Source: Burkholderiaceae bacterium (lineage in GTDB: Bacteria > Pseudomonadota > Gammaproteobacteria > Burkholderiales > Burkholderiaceae_E). From it: a DNA stretch of 64,000 nucleotides. The DNA is taken from assembly GCA_027493945.1 (NCBI GenBank), contig JAOSJU010000001.1, forward strand, positions 1,240,001 through 1,304,000, written 5' to 3'. The notes below the pieces were generated by a model. The model searched no databases. It was not told the DNA's origin and saw only the letters and a list, made by a program, of their open reading frames with translations. The position numbers and the translations under genes are program-made. Below are positions 47,579-58,419 of this stretch, in pieces; the first letter of the stretch is position 1, and the number at the start of each line of letters is the position of its first letter.

Positions 47579-48817
47579 ATGGACGTCACCATGGCCCGCT
47601 CCGGGCGCCGCGAACACGGACTGATCCTTGTGCTGAACTGCGGTTCATCCAGCATCAAGTTTGCGGTGTTCGATTCCTCGGCCGCGCCACTGCCGCGTCA
47701 GGCATTGTGGAATGGCAAGGTGCAGGGAATCGGCGGCGCCAACCCGGATTTCGGAGAGACCGGAGTTGCGCCGTTCCCGATCGAACTGGACACGGCACAT
47801 CCGTATCGCGCCGCACTGCGCCTCATCCGCGATCGTGTCAGCCGGCGGCTCGACGGCCGCCACGTAGGTACGGTCGCCCACCGTATCGTCCACGGCGGCA
47901 GCAAATACTTCATGCCCGTGCGCCTGGACGCAAATGTCCTGGCCGACCTCAAGGGCTACATTCCTCTGGCCCCGCTGCACCAGCCATTCGCGCTCGAAGC
48001 CGTGGAGATCCTGCTGCGGGAGCAGCCCGAGTTGCCGCAGATGGCCTGCTTCGACACAGCCTTCCACCACACCCTGCCTCAGGTCGAACAGGTATTGCCG
48101 CTGCCCTACGACGCCCGGCAACGCGGCCTGCGTCGGTACGGATTCCACGGCCTGTCGTATGAGTACATGGCAGTGGCCTTGCCCGAGCGCCATGGCGACG
48201 CCGCGTGCGGGCGCACCGTCGTTGCCCACTTGGGCAGTGGCGCCAGTCTGTGCGCCATGCAAGGACTCAAAAGCGTGGCCACCACCATGGGCTTCTCCGC
48301 GCTTGACGGCCTGATGATGGGCACCCGCACCGGCGCGCTCGATCCGGGTGCGGTGCTCTACCTGATGGAAGTCGAGAAGCTCTCACTGGAGCAAGTGGGG
48401 CGCGTCCTCTATCACGAGTCCGGCCTGCTCGGCGTTTCGGGAATCTCGGCCGAGCCGCGCGTCATTGTCGGGCACGAGAACGATGCAGGCGAAACGGGGG
48501 AGCGAGCGCGCTTGGCACTGGCCCTTTACGTGCGACGCATCGTGCGCGAGATCGGGGCCCTGGTCGCCGTGCTGGGCGGTCTGGACATGTTGGTGTTCAC
48601 GGCGGGTGTCGGTGAACACAATGCGTTCATTCGCGAGCGCATCTGTGCGGCGCTGGGCTTTCTGGGCATTGCCCTGGATACCGACGCCAACGCCCGCCAC
48701 GCGGCGAAGATTTCCAGCGACCACAGCCAGGTCATCGTGGCGATCGAACCCACCAATGAAGAGTGGATCGCCGCCAGCCATGCGCTGTCCTGCCTGGACA
48801 GGGAGAAGGTGCGATGA
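47579..48817 (+). CDS. ackA: Acetate/propionate kinase
   Basis: This 412-residue ASKHA-fold kinase converts acetyl phosphate and ADP to acetate and ATP. Motifs: VLNCGSSSIKFAVF near residue 17, VAHRIVHGGSKYF, GFHGLSYEY, MGTRTGALDPG and FTAGVGEHNAFIRER. I chose ATG 47579 (after GAGAGGACGACCTG) over an upstream open extension. In this block it would draw ATP from phosphoketolase-made acetyl phosphate. Its stop overlaps the GltS start (ATGA). Confidence 0.92.
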   Translation: MDVTMARSGRREHGLILVLNCGSSSIKFAVFDSSAAPLPRQALWNGKVQGIGGANPDFGETGVAPFPIELDTAHPYRAALRLIRDRVSRRLDGRHVGTVAHRIVHGGSKYFMPVRLDANVLADLKGYIPLAPLHQPFALEAVEILLREQPELPQMACFDTAFHHTLPQVEQVLPLPYDARQRGLRRYGFHGLSYEYMAVALPERHGDAACGRTVVAHLGSGASLCAMQGLKSVATTMGFSALDGLMMGTRTGALDPGAVLYLMEVEKLSLEQVGRVLYHESGLLGVSGISAEPRVIVGHENDAGETGERARLALALYVRRIVREIGALVAVLGGLDMLVFTAGVGEHNAFIRERICAALGFLGIALDTDANARHAAKISSDHSQVIVAIEPTNEEWIAASHALSCLDREKVR

Positions 48818-50019
48818 AGATCGATGCCTTCCATGGATTCACGCTCGCCATTCTGCTGTTGTTTGTGGGCAAGGGCTTGGTAGCGCGTTCGGGCATCTTG
48901 CGTCGATACAGCATCCCGGAATCCTTGGTGGGCGGCTTGGCTTGCGCCTTGGTTGTCTTCGTCCTGTACTACGGGATGGGGGTCACGGTCAGTTTCGATC
49001 TGGAAGCGCGCGATGCGCTGCTGCTGTACTTCTTTGCCGCCATTGGACTGAGTACCGACGCCCGCACACTGCGCCATGGTGGACGGCCTTTGCTGATCCT
49101 GTCGGGGTTGGCCATCGGGTTCATGGTGCTGCAGAACCTCGTCGGGATGGAGACGGCCCGCGCATTCGGCCTGGATCCGCGCGCCGGTCTCATGGTCGGT
49201 TCGATTTCCCTGACCGGAGGGGTGGGCACCACCTTGGCCTGGTCCGATTACTTCGTTGAAACCCTCGGCATTGCGCAAGCGCAGGAACTGGGGTTGGCGG
49301 CGAACATGATCGGCCTGATCGCGGCCTGCACCATCGGCGGCCCGATCGCAGGTCTGCTCATGCGCAGGCATCGACTTCGAGCCTCCGGAGACAGCGCCCT
49401 CGAAATTGGCACGCTGCACAGCGATGAGCAGCATGCCCGCCTGGACTACTACGGCGTGCTGCTGGCATTGCTCTGGCTCAACTGCGCCTTGATGTTGGGC
49501 TCAGGAATCAATGCCTTGGTCGCGCTTACCCCTGTCACGCTGCCCGCCTTTGTGGGCTGCCTGCTGGCCGGAATTCTCCTGCGCATGGTGGCCGACTGGA
49601 TGAGGCCGAGTGGGCGCGGGCGTTTATGGAACTGGCCAAGCATGCAGCCAGGCATCGCCCTGGTCTCCGACATGTCATTGGGCCTGTTTCTGACCATGGC
49701 GCTGATGGGGCTCAGGCTCTGGGAACTGCAGCCTGTGCTTGCCTTCATCACGGTGGCGATGCTGGTGCAGATCATCTTGGTCATCGCGTTCGTTTTTCTG
49801 ATCGTTTTTCGGGCAATGGGCAAGGATTACCAGGCTGCAGTGATGTGTGCCGGTTTCGGCGGAATCGCGCTGGGCTCTACCGCCACCGCCATCGCCAACA
49901 TGACGGCGGTCACTCGGGAGCATGGCGCGGCACGCGAGGCGTTCATTGTGGTGCCCCTGGTATGTGGGTTCGTCATCGATATTGCGAACGCACTGGTAAT
50001 CAGCCTGATGGCCGGTTAG
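48814..50019 (+). CDS. gltS: Sodium/glutamate symporter GltS family
   Basis: A 401-residue polytopic carrier with about ten helices and the two Gly-rich signature regions of the ESS family (VGSISLTGGVGTTLAW and CAGFGGIALGSTATAIANM). It imports glutamate or a related dicarboxylate with Na+. ATG 48814 overlaps the acetate kinase stop, so the two are coupled. Why a glutamate carrier is tied to acetate kinase is not obvious; osmolyte or nitrogen supply under stress is one idea. Confidence 0.9.
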   Translation: MKIDAFHGFTLAILLLFVGKGLVARSGILRRYSIPESLVGGLACALVVFVLYYGMGVTVSFDLEARDALLLYFFAAIGLSTDARTLRHGGRPLLILSGLAIGFMVLQNLVGMETARAFGLDPRAGLMVGSISLTGGVGTTLAWSDYFVETLGIAQAQELGLAANMIGLIAACTIGGPIAGLLMRRHRLRASGDSALEIGTLHSDEQHARLDYYGVLLALLWLNCALMLGSGINALVALTPVTLPAFVGCLLAGILLRMVADWMRPSGRGRLWNWPSMQPGIALVSDMSLGLFLTMALMGLRLWELQPVLAFITVAMLVQIILVIAFVFLIVFRAMGKDYQAAVMCAGFGGIALGSTATAIANMTAVTREHGAAREAFIVVPLVCGFVIDIANALVISLMAG

Positions 50020-50162
50020 GCGAAGCGAAACAGCGGAGCGAGCTGGCAGATGGATACATCGCTGACGCGCTGGCGAGGCGTCGTCGCCCAGGAAATCGCA
50101 ATCGACTCCCGTTTTCAAGCAAGGGGCTCTTTCTACTTGTGCAGAAATAGAGGTAATACGCT

Positions 50163-51913
50163 TTGACGAATAAAAAGAACGGCAATATCGACTCAGCCAT
50201 CAATCCGAAGTTGGATGGGGATGCCCATGTCGCTTGGGCACAGGCTTGGTCGTCTATTTCGCCGGAGACATCGTTGCTCGCGTGGGTGGACTGGGCGAGC
50301 CATTTAGCAAACAGTCCTGGCAAGCAAGCCGAGCTTTTGGCGTTTGCAGCCTCCCTGTCCGAGCAATGGATGGCCGTATTGAAGAAGAATCGGGCCAACC
50401 CGAACCGGGGAGCCACCGCTCCTGACCGGTCACCTGTCAATGACCGCCGCTTCAACGATCCTGCATGGGATCAATGGCCCTACGACCTTTTCCGCAGTTC
50501 ATTCGTCAATCAGACCAAATGGTGGGAGCAGGCCACGCAGGGGGTGTGGGGAGTGGATCCGAAACACCAACGCCTGCTGGCGTTTGGCGCCAAACAGTGG
50601 CTGGAAATGCTTTCGCCCGCCAACGCTGCGGTTTTCAACCCCGTTGTCCTGAAAAGAACCATCGCAGAGCAAGGCGCCAATCTAGCGCGGGGGACGTCCA
50701 ACTTTCTCGACGACTTGCGTCGGCAACTATCCGGCCAGCCTCCCGCGGGAACGGAGAACTTCGTCGTTGGGCGCGACGTAGCGGTCACGGAAGGAAAAGT
50801 CGTTCTGAGAAATCGACTGATCGAACTGATTCAGTACACGCCCACTACCGAGAAAGTCCATCCCGAACCGATCCTGATCATTCCTGCCTGGATCATGAAG
50901 TACTACGTACTGGATCTGTCACCGCATAACTCGCTGATACGGTATCTGGTTGCGCAAGGGCATACGGTTTTTTGCATCTCCTGGAGAAATCCGGATGCTG
51001 AGGATCGAGATTTGGGCATGGATGAGTACCGGAGTTCGGCCTGCATGCAGCGCTGGACGCTGTGACTTCCGTCGTCCCCGGGCATGGAGTCCACGCGGCT
51101 GGTTATTGCCTGGGCGGAACGCTACTGGCCATTGGTGCTTCAGCCATGGCGCGTGATGGCGATACGCGGCTGGTGTCGGTAAGCCTGCTTGCCGCACAGA
51201 CGGACTTCAGCGAACCGGGCGAGCTGAGTCTTTTCATCAACGAGAGTCAAGTGGCGCTGTTGGAAGCCAGCATGGCTCAAACCGGTTATTTGACCTCCGA
51301 CCAGATGAGCGGAGCTTTTCAGCTACTGCGTTCCTACGATCTCATATGGTCTCGCATGATTGACGAATACCTATTGGGCGATCGCCGGGCAATGACCGAC
51401 CTGATGGCTTGGAATGCCGATGGGACTCGCCTCCCCGCGAAGATGCATTCGCAGTATCTCCGACGCCTTTACCTGAATAACGATCTCAGCGCGGGGCGTT
51501 ATCCCGTCACGGGTCGCCCCGTTTCAGTGGGAGACATCGCTGTACCGGTGTTTTGCGTCGGCACTGCCTCGGATCATATTGCGCCTTGGCGCTCGGTTTA
51601 CAAGCTGCATCTCCTGTCTTCGGCCGAGCTGACTTTCGTGCTGACCACTGGAGGACACAACGGCGGCATCGTGAGCGAGCCCGGCCGAGGTAACCGCCAA
51701 TATCAAATCCATACCCGCGCGGCCGGTGATGGATACATGGCGCCGGATGAGTGGCAAGCGACGATGCAGACGCATCCGGATTCCTGGTGGCCCGCATGGT
51801 CGGCGTGGCTGCGAGAGCGTTCCGGTGATGTTGTTGCGCCTCCGCTCATAGGTGCTGAATCCAGTGGATACCCCACTGTTTGCGACGCCCCAGGGGAATA
51901 TGTACGCAACTGA
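50163..51913 (+). pseudogene. phaC: Poly(3-hydroxyalkanoate) synthase PhaC, frameshifted
   Basis: The start is TTG 50163 (MTNKKNGNIDSAINPKLDGD) with AGAGGTAA upstream. N-terminal PhaC domain: FVNQTKWWEQATQGVWGVD and AVFNPVVLKRTIAEQGANL. A break near 51035 (GGAGTTCGGC; one T short) separates DLGMDEYRS from FGLHAALDAV; the rest carries the catalytic Cys in AAGYCLGGTLLA, an Asp in CVGTASDHIAPW and the His in TTGGHNGGIVSEPG. Repaired length is about 583 residues, a class I PhaC that polymerises hydroxybutyryl-CoA. Confidence 0.9.
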
Positions 51914-52000
51914 ATAAGCGTATCCCGCGTCCGCTATTGCGACACGGTATACGCAATATCTGTTCGTCATCCCGTTCTACTCTGATAACTGGAGACATTC

Positions 52001-52495
52001 ATGTACTCAAGAATCCTGGTTCCGCTCGACGGAAGTCCTACTGCCGATTTGGCGCTCCACCACGCTGCGGTGCTGGCACGCCTGAATGGCGCAACCATCG
52101 TCTTGCTGCACGTCATCGAGGAGATGAAGCATAGCAACGGCTTCGAGAGGCCGAGGATCTATATTGAAGAAGTGAGGCCGGGCTTCCTGGCGGCCGGGCA
52201 GAAGCTGCTGGACGAGGCGGCGCTGCGGCTGAGGCAGGGAGGCCTGGTGGTTGAGACCGTCCTTCTGGAAAGCAACGGCGAGCGCGTCTCGGTGCTCATC
52301 GCTCAGCAGGCACTGACTACTCAATGCGAGTTGGTGGTGTTGGGTACCCACGGACGCCGGGGCGTGGACAGGCTGCTGATGGGAAGCGATGCAGAGCAGC
52401 TCGCTCGCATCGCACCAGTTCCAGTGATGCTGGTGCGCCAGTCCCAATCGGTCATTGTGACTGCAACCCCTGGGCAGGGTGGCACGCCAGCGTGA
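52001..52495 (+). CDS. Universal stress protein (UspA family)
   Basis: A 164-residue Usp fold: RILVPLDGSPTADLALHHAA at the start and the ATP-binding signature GTHGRRGVDRLLMGSDAEQL near residues 112-131. ATG 52001 follows ATAACTGGAGACATTC. ATP-binding Usps usually dimerise and aid survival under energy or redox stress. A gap of about 90 bases separates it from phaC; its stop shares one base with the LpxR start. Confidence 0.9.
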   Translation: MYSRILVPLDGSPTADLALHHAAVLARLNGATIVLLHVIEEMKHSNGFERPRIYIEEVRPGFLAAGQKLLDEAALRLRQGGLVVETVLLESNGERVSVLIAQQALTTQCELVVLGTHGRRGVDRLLMGSDAEQLARIAPVPVMLVRQSQSVIVTATPGQGGTPA

Positions 52496-53565
52496 TGAAA
52501 GTTCAGTCCAGCGACCCCGCTGAATGGAGGCTGGAAGTCGCAGCCTCCTTGCTGCTGCTATTGCTGAGCGCCTCCGCACAGGCCCAGTCCTGCCACCGGG
52601 ACAACCCGCTGCGCTCAACGGGAACGCTCAATCTGCGGATCGACAACGACATGTTCGGCGGCATTGGACAAGATCAAGGCTACTCCAATGGATTTCTCGT
52701 CAGCTGGGTCTCCCCCAACCTTGTGGACTATCGCGATGACCCTTGCCTACCCCGTCTCGTCCGTGGGCTGAATCGTTTTCTCACGGTGCTGCAACCCGAG
52801 GGTTTTGACGAACAGAACATGACCATCGGCTTCGGACAGATGATGTACACCCCCAGCGACAAAACGCGCAGCGATCTGATCAAAGACGACCGCCCTTTCG
52901 CCGGCGCAATGATGTTGAGCTTCGGCTACAACGCGCGGCGCGGCGATACGCTGCGTACCTCACAAATCCGCGTCGGTGTTGTGGGCCCCTCCTCCTTGGC
53001 CAGGCAAACCCAGAACTGGTGGCATGACACCATCGGCGTCGACAAATTCAATGGCTGGCGACACCAACTGCGCGACGAGCCTGTGCTGCAGTTGCTGCAC
53101 GAACGCCGAACACGAGTCTTCAGGCAAGAAGACGTCAGCGGTTGGGGCTGGGATCTGACCCGCCACTGGGGTGGCAGCTTCGGCAACTTCGCCACCTACG
53201 CGAATGTCGGTGGAGAACTGCGCTATGGGCTGCGCCTGCCTGATGATTTAGGCACGGCACCGCTACGGCCTGCCGGAGAGAACACCTCGCCCGTGCGCAC
53301 GACCGCTGGCAGCAACTGGAACGGCCACCTCTTCGTGGCGCTAGACGCTCGCTGGGTTCTGCACGACATCACGTTGGATGGCAATACCTTCAAGTCCGGC
53401 CATAGCGTTGATAAGCGGCCACTCGTGGCGGATGTCGGCTACGGCGTCGCGATTACCCAAGGCAACTGGCGCATCGCGATAGCCCGCTACCACCGCACAC
53501 GCGAATTCCGGGGACAAAAAGAAATCCCGGTCTACGGAACGATCACTGTAGGAAGGAAATTCTGA
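52495..53565 (+). CDS. lpxR: LpxR-family lipid A 3'-O-deacylase
   Basis: A 356-residue outer-membrane beta-barrel enzyme with a signal peptide (LLLLLSASAQAQS). Features of LpxR: GTLNLRIDNDMFGGIGQDQG (Asn/Asp of the active site), YSNGFLVSWVSP, KDDRPFAGAMMLSFGY and a terminal beta-strand ending in Phe (YGTITVGRKF). It removes the 3'-acyloxyacyl chain of lipid A. ATG 52495 overlaps the Usp stop (TGATG). A 37-codon frame at 53564-53677 follows but has no support. Confidence 0.85.
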   Translation: MKVQSSDPAEWRLEVAASLLLLLLSASAQAQSCHRDNPLRSTGTLNLRIDNDMFGGIGQDQGYSNGFLVSWVSPNLVDYRDDPCLPRLVRGLNRFLTVLQPEGFDEQNMTIGFGQMMYTPSDKTRSDLIKDDRPFAGAMMLSFGYNARRGDTLRTSQIRVGVVGPSSLARQTQNWWHDTIGVDKFNGWRHQLRDEPVLQLLHERRTRVFRQEDVSGWGWDLTRHWGGSFGNFATYANVGGELRYGLRLPDDLGTAPLRPAGENTSPVRTTAGSNWNGHLFVALDARWVLHDITLDGNTFKSGHSVDKRPLVADVGYGVAITQGNWRIAIARYHRTREFRGQKEIPVYGTITVGRKF

Positions 53566-53715
53566 TGCCGGTCGATTCCTTCCTCGACTCCATACGGGCC
53601 GTCCTGTCGTTGTTCGTCGGCATGGGACTGATTGTTCGTGTAGAGCACCGACACCAACCAAGCATCCGAGTTCGATAAGTAAACAAGGACGACCAATAAG
53701 AAAGGAGACAACCGC

Positions 53716-54612
53716 ATGCAACGACTCACACTTGCCCTTCCAGGCAACGAAGATTTCGCCGGTCGCCTCGCGCAGGCATATGGCAGCGATGTCGGCCGCG
53801 TCGAAACACGCCGATTTCCCGATGGCGAGAGCTATGTCCGATTGCATGGCGAACCCGTTGGCCAGATCGTGGATCTGATTTGCACGCTGACCCATCCAGA
53901 TCCGCAATTCCTGCTTCTGGTTTTTGCCGCGGACGCCGCGCGCGAGCTTGGTGCGCTCGAGGTGAACTTGGTTGCACCCTACCTGGCCTACATGCGCCAG
54001 GACAAGCGATTCCATGACGGCGAAAGCGTGACGTCGCGGACTTTCGCACGCCTGGTCTCATCGACGTTCGACAAGCTGCTTACGGTGGATCCACATCTGC
54101 ACCGCTATCCGACGCTCTCCGCGCTCTACACGATTCCCACCACTACCTTGCATGCCGCGCCGCTGCTGGCCGACTGGATCGCCAATCATGTCGAAAAGCC
54201 CTTGATCGTCGGCCCCGATGAGGAAAGCGAGCAGTGGGCCGGCTCCATCGCCTCCCGCATCGGCGTGCCGCACGCCGTGCTTCGCAAGACACGCCATGGC
54301 GATCGCAGCGTGGACATCGATGTTCCCGACCTGTCGGTCTGGCGTGACAGAACGCCGGTGCTGGTGGACGACATCGCATCCTCGGGCCGCACGCTCGCTG
54401 TCGCGGCGCACAAACTCGCCGAACAAGGAATGCGCAAGCCGGAGTGCGTAGTGGTGCATGCCCTATTCGCCGAAGACGCCTGGAGCCAATTGACGCCGCT
54501 GTTCGCTCGGATCACGTCCACCGACGCGGTGCCGCATCCGAGCAACCGGATCGGTCTGGCTTCGCTGATTGCCGGCGCGCTTTCCAGCGGCCAGACCGAT
54601 CCGCGAGCCTGA
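53716..54612 (+). CDS. prs: Ribose-phosphate pyrophosphokinase (short form)
   Basis: This 298-residue PRPP synthetase makes PRPP from ribose 5-phosphate and ATP, or the reverse. Motifs: RRFPDGESYVRLHGE, a variant substrate loop YMRQDKRFHDGESVTSRTFA, catalytic region DPHLHRY, and the PRPP-binding loop VLVDDIASSGRT. It is shorter than housekeeping Prs and closer in layout to archaeal-type enzymes. ATG 53716 follows AAAGGAGACAACCGC. Its neighbours are phosphoketolase and an AMP/thymidine phosphorylase, which suggests a ribose-phosphate handling role. Confidence 0.88.
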   Translation: MQRLTLALPGNEDFAGRLAQAYGSDVGRVETRRFPDGESYVRLHGEPVGQIVDLICTLTHPDPQFLLLVFAADAARELGALEVNLVAPYLAYMRQDKRFHDGESVTSRTFARLVSSTFDKLLTVDPHLHRYPTLSALYTIPTTTLHAAPLLADWIANHVEKPLIVGPDEESEQWAGSIASRIGVPHAVLRKTRHGDRSVDIDVPDLSVWRDRTPVLVDDIASSGRTLAVAAHKLAEQGMRKPECVVVHALFAEDAWSQLTPLFARITSTDAVPHPSNRIGLASLIAGALSSGQTDPRA

Positions 54613-54648
54613 TCTTCCACCTATCCCGCTATTTTCAAGGAACCCGAA

Positions 54649-56977
54649 ATGCCCTCTCAGGCTAACCTCGCAATCGATTGGCGTGCCGGTTACGGGCCCA
54701 TCGCGCACCAGTCCGAAACCATCGAACGTATGCAGACCCTCGTGCACCGCATGGTTGCGCAAGGGCGTGTGGCAGATGAAGCCTCGGCCCATGCGCTGCT
54801 GGCCGCAGCCGACCGGGTGGCCTGCATGGCCATGAGCGTAGTGGCGCATATGACCTATGCCCGGCGCATCGACCGAAGCGGCCGCCCTCTGGGCTCCGAT
54901 GATTTCAAACAAACGCCCGAAGGCCACACCGGCGGTTCGCTCGACATGGTGCCGGCTTTCGTGGGTTATCTGTTGGCCAATGCACTGACCGGGACGACAC
55001 GCGGCTGGCTAATGGGACAAGGGCACTGCGTGGCCGCGATCGAAGCGGTGAACGCACTGACCGGCGATGTGTCCGCCGCCCAGCGTGGACGCTACGACCG
55101 CAGCGAGGCAGGCCTGTCACGCCTGATCGAGGATTTCTACTCCTATGCCATCGATAAGCAGGGGCGGCCCGCGGTACCGCTGGGCAGCCATGCCGGGCCG
55201 AACACGGCCGGCGCGATCTCCGAAGGCGGCTATCTGGGGTTCGCCGGGCTGCAGTATGTGCACACGCCGTTGCCGGGAGAAAGCCTGGTGGCATTCCTCA
55301 GTGATGGCGCTTTCGAGGAGCAACGTGGCTCGGACTGGGCACCGCGCTGGTGGCGCGCCGAGGACTGCGGCTTCGCCGTCCCGATCATGATTCTCAACGG
55401 GCGACGCATCGAGCAGCGCACCCAGATCGTGCAGGAAGGTGGCGCTGCCCGGTTAGCCGAAGATCTGCGCCACAACGGCTTTGATCCCGTCATCATCGAT
55501 GGACGCGATCCAGTGGCGATCGCATGGGCCATTGTCGAATCTGAAGACACGCTGAGCGCTTTCGCCGCACAATCGAACCGGCGCTATCCCGTCAAGTTCC
55601 CCTACGTGATCGCCGAGACGGAGAAAGGTTTCGGCTTCCCGGGCGCGGCGACCAATGCCGCCCACAACCTGCCGTTGGACGGCAATCCGCGCGAGCACGC
55701 GCAGGCACGCGAGGCCTTCAATGCTGGGGCTGCGGCGCTATTCGTGCCAGAGATCGAACTGGAAAACGCGCTCACCGTCCTGGCGAATCACGGCAAGAAC
55801 CGGCGCTCGCGCGAAAGCGAGCACCCCATGGCTCGACGCCATCCAGCGAGTCCTCATCTGCCGGTGCCGGCCCGGGCTCCTACCAAGGTATCTGGCAGCG
55901 CCATGTCTTCACTGGATCGTTGGTTCGTGAAACTGGCGCAGGCAAATCCACAGTTGCGCGTCCGGATCGGCAATCCCGATGAACTGGCCAGCAACAAGAT
56001 GGGAGCCACACTGGCACTGCTCAAGCACCGCGTCAACGTGCCCGAACCCGGCGTCCCGGAATCGACGCATGGCTCGGTGATCACCGCACTCAATGAAGAA
56101 GCCGTTGCGGCCGCCGCCCTCGCCAACAAAGGGGGCTGAACCTGATCGTCAGCTACGAGGCCTTCGCGGTCAAGATGCTTGGATTGATTCGCCAGGAGAT
56201 CATCTTCGCGCGCCGACAGAAGGAACTGGGCCAGCCGCCGGGCTGGATCTCCATCCCGCTGGTCGTCACATCCCACACCGGGAGAACAGCAAGAACGAGC
56301 AGTCACACCAGGACCCGACCATTGGCGAAGCATTGCTAGGGGAAATGTCGGACACCGCACGCGTGTTGTTCCCGGTGGATGAAAACACGGCGTGCGCCGC
56401 GTTGCGAGCGGTCTACGCCAGCCGCGGCCAAGTGGCTTGTGTGGTGGTCTCCAAGCGCGACACGCCGAATCACTTCAGTGCCGCCGCGGCTCAATCGCTG
56501 ATCGAGCATGGAGCAGCCCATGTAGCCGGCGATCCGTCCACCGCACAACTGCAATTCGTAGCGATTGGCGCCTACCAGTTGGAGGAAGCGCTCAAAGCCC
56601 ATGCCCGCCTGGAGCACCATGGGCTTGCGTCGTGCATCACCGTGGTGGTCGAGCCCGGCCGTCTACGCATTCCGCGAGACGAACTTGAGGCCGCCTTCGT
56701 GCTCGGTGACGAATCCCTGCAAGCGCTCTTCCCGCCTCACCTGCCGCGCGTGTTGATAAGCCATACCCGCCCTGAGCCGATGCTGGGCGTGCTTCGCCGC
56801 ATTGACAGCGGCCCTTCGAAGACGCGGGCTTTGGGCTACATCAACCACGGCGGCACCCTCGATGTGGCTGGAATGCTGATCGCCAATCGATGCACCTGGG
56901 TGGATGCCATCTATGCCGCTGCGCAAGTGACCGGCTGGAACAGTTCGCAGGCTGCTGCTGCCGCGACCGACGCGTGA
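54649..56977 (+). pseudogene. xfp: Phosphoketolase (XFP family), two frameshifts
   Basis: Thiamine-diphosphate enzyme splitting xylulose 5-phosphate (or fructose 6-phosphate) into acetyl phosphate and a sugar phosphate. Seen: EGHTGGSLDMVPAFVGYL, GQGHCVAAIEAVNALTGD, SEGGYLGFAGLQYVH, FLSDGAFEEQRGSDWAPRW. The frame breaks at the G5 run at 56131 (KGG then LNLIVSYEAF) and again at GGG 56281 (TSHTG then ENSKNEQSHQDPTIGEALL), each lacking one base. Repaired length is about 777 residues, full size. Both breaks are homopolymer losses, so the gene is probably functional. Confidence 0.88.
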
Positions 56978-57060
56978 ATTTCAAGTGGTTCTGACACGGT
57001 CCGCAGTGACCGCGCCAGCTCCTGATTTCACAACCCACCAACAAGCGAGGAGACAACTTC

Positions 57061-58419
57061 ATGCTCTCACTGACCAGCCTGGGCGGTGCCGGTACCGTCA
57101 CCGGCTCCAAACACCTGATCACATATGGCAGTACCCGCATCCTGATCGACTGCGGACTTTTCCAAGGACTGAAGAACCTGCGCGAGCTGAACTGGCAGCA
57201 TCTTGTCGTTGAGTCCAAGGACATCGATGCGGTTGTACTGACGCACGCGCACCTGGATCATTGTGGATATCTCCCCGATTGGTGCTGAACGGGTTCCGCG
57301 GGAAGATTTTCTCGACGCCAGCCACACGGGACGTCGCCGAACTCATCCTGCTCGACAGTGCTTGGTTGCAGGAGAAGGATGCCGAGTTCGCCAACCGGAA
57401 GGGATTTTCCAAGCACAAGCCAGCCCTTGCCCTGTATCGGGTCCGAGATGCCGAACGCACGCTCTTGCAGTTCAAGCCCGTGCCACTGCATCAGGAGACG
57501 GTATTGCCGGGCGGTGCACGCCTGGTTCTACGCAGGGCCGGCCACATTCTTGGAGCGGCGACGGCGCAGATCGACATCGGCGGCAAGCGTTTGGTGTTCT
57601 CCGGCGACCTGGGCCGCTATGACGATGCGGTCATGCCTGATCCTGAACCCGTCACGGAAGCGGACTACATCATCATCGAGTCCACCTATGGCAATCGTCA
57701 TCATGACCGTTCCGATGCCGTCGAAGCGCTAGGCGACATCATCGAGCGTACGACTCGCCGCGGAGGCACCGTAGTGATTCCCGCTTTTGCCGTAGGACGC
57801 GCGCAGTCGTTGATCTATGACCTATGGCTGTTGCGACAGCGCGGTCGGCTCCGCAACGTGCCCGTCTATCTGGACAGTCCCATGGCCACCAGCGCAACTG
57901 CGCTGCTGCACCGCCATGCCGACGACCACAAGCTCGCTCAACACGATTTCGAGACGGCATTCTCAGAAGTCACATACGTGCGCGACGTTGAAGAGTCCAA
58001 GGCGCTATCGGCGAATCGATACCCCAAGGTGATTATTTCCGCCAGCGGCATGGCCACCGGCGGCCGCGTGCTGCATCACATAGAAGCGTTTGGCGGTAGC
58101 CATCAGAACACGCTGCTGTTCTCTGGATTCCAAGCAGCAGGTACGCGCGGGCGCAAGCTGCTTGAGGGCGCTCGCGAAGTCAAGATCCATGGACGCTGGA
58201 TGCCGATCAAGGCAGAGGTCGCCGAGCTTGCGATGTTGTCGGCTCATGCCGACAGCGATGAGCTGATGCGATGGCTGCGCGGCTTTACCAAGGCGCCGGA
58301 AAGAGTGTTCATTGTTCACGGTGAATCTGATGCCTCTGAGGCGCTGCGCGAACGTATCCAGCGCGAACTCAATTGGCACGCATCGGTGCCCATGCAAAAC
58401 CGAGGAGTTCGCCCTGTGA
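57061..58419 (+). pseudogene. MBL-fold beta-CASP ribonuclease, frameshifted
   Basis: Metallo-beta-lactamase-fold RNA-processing nuclease of about 450 residues. Zinc motif [13 protein letters not shown] near residue 60 is followed at once by a break in a C run (57273-57276, one C short), after which [20 protein letters not shown] continues. Beta-CASP motifs follow: FSGDLGRYDD, IIESTYGNRHHD, VVIPAFAVGRAQ, ISASGMATGGRVLHH and LSAHADSDELMRWL. A second deletion in the A4 run at 58396-58399 removes its stop; adding one A gives …QKTEEFAL and TGA at 58417-58419, overlapping the next GTG. Confidence 0.87.

Noticed and set aside
53564..53677. 37-codon frame overlapping the LpxR stop
   Set aside because: No ribosome-binding site beyond the overlap, no hydrophobic or conserved pattern; best seen as a gap before prs.
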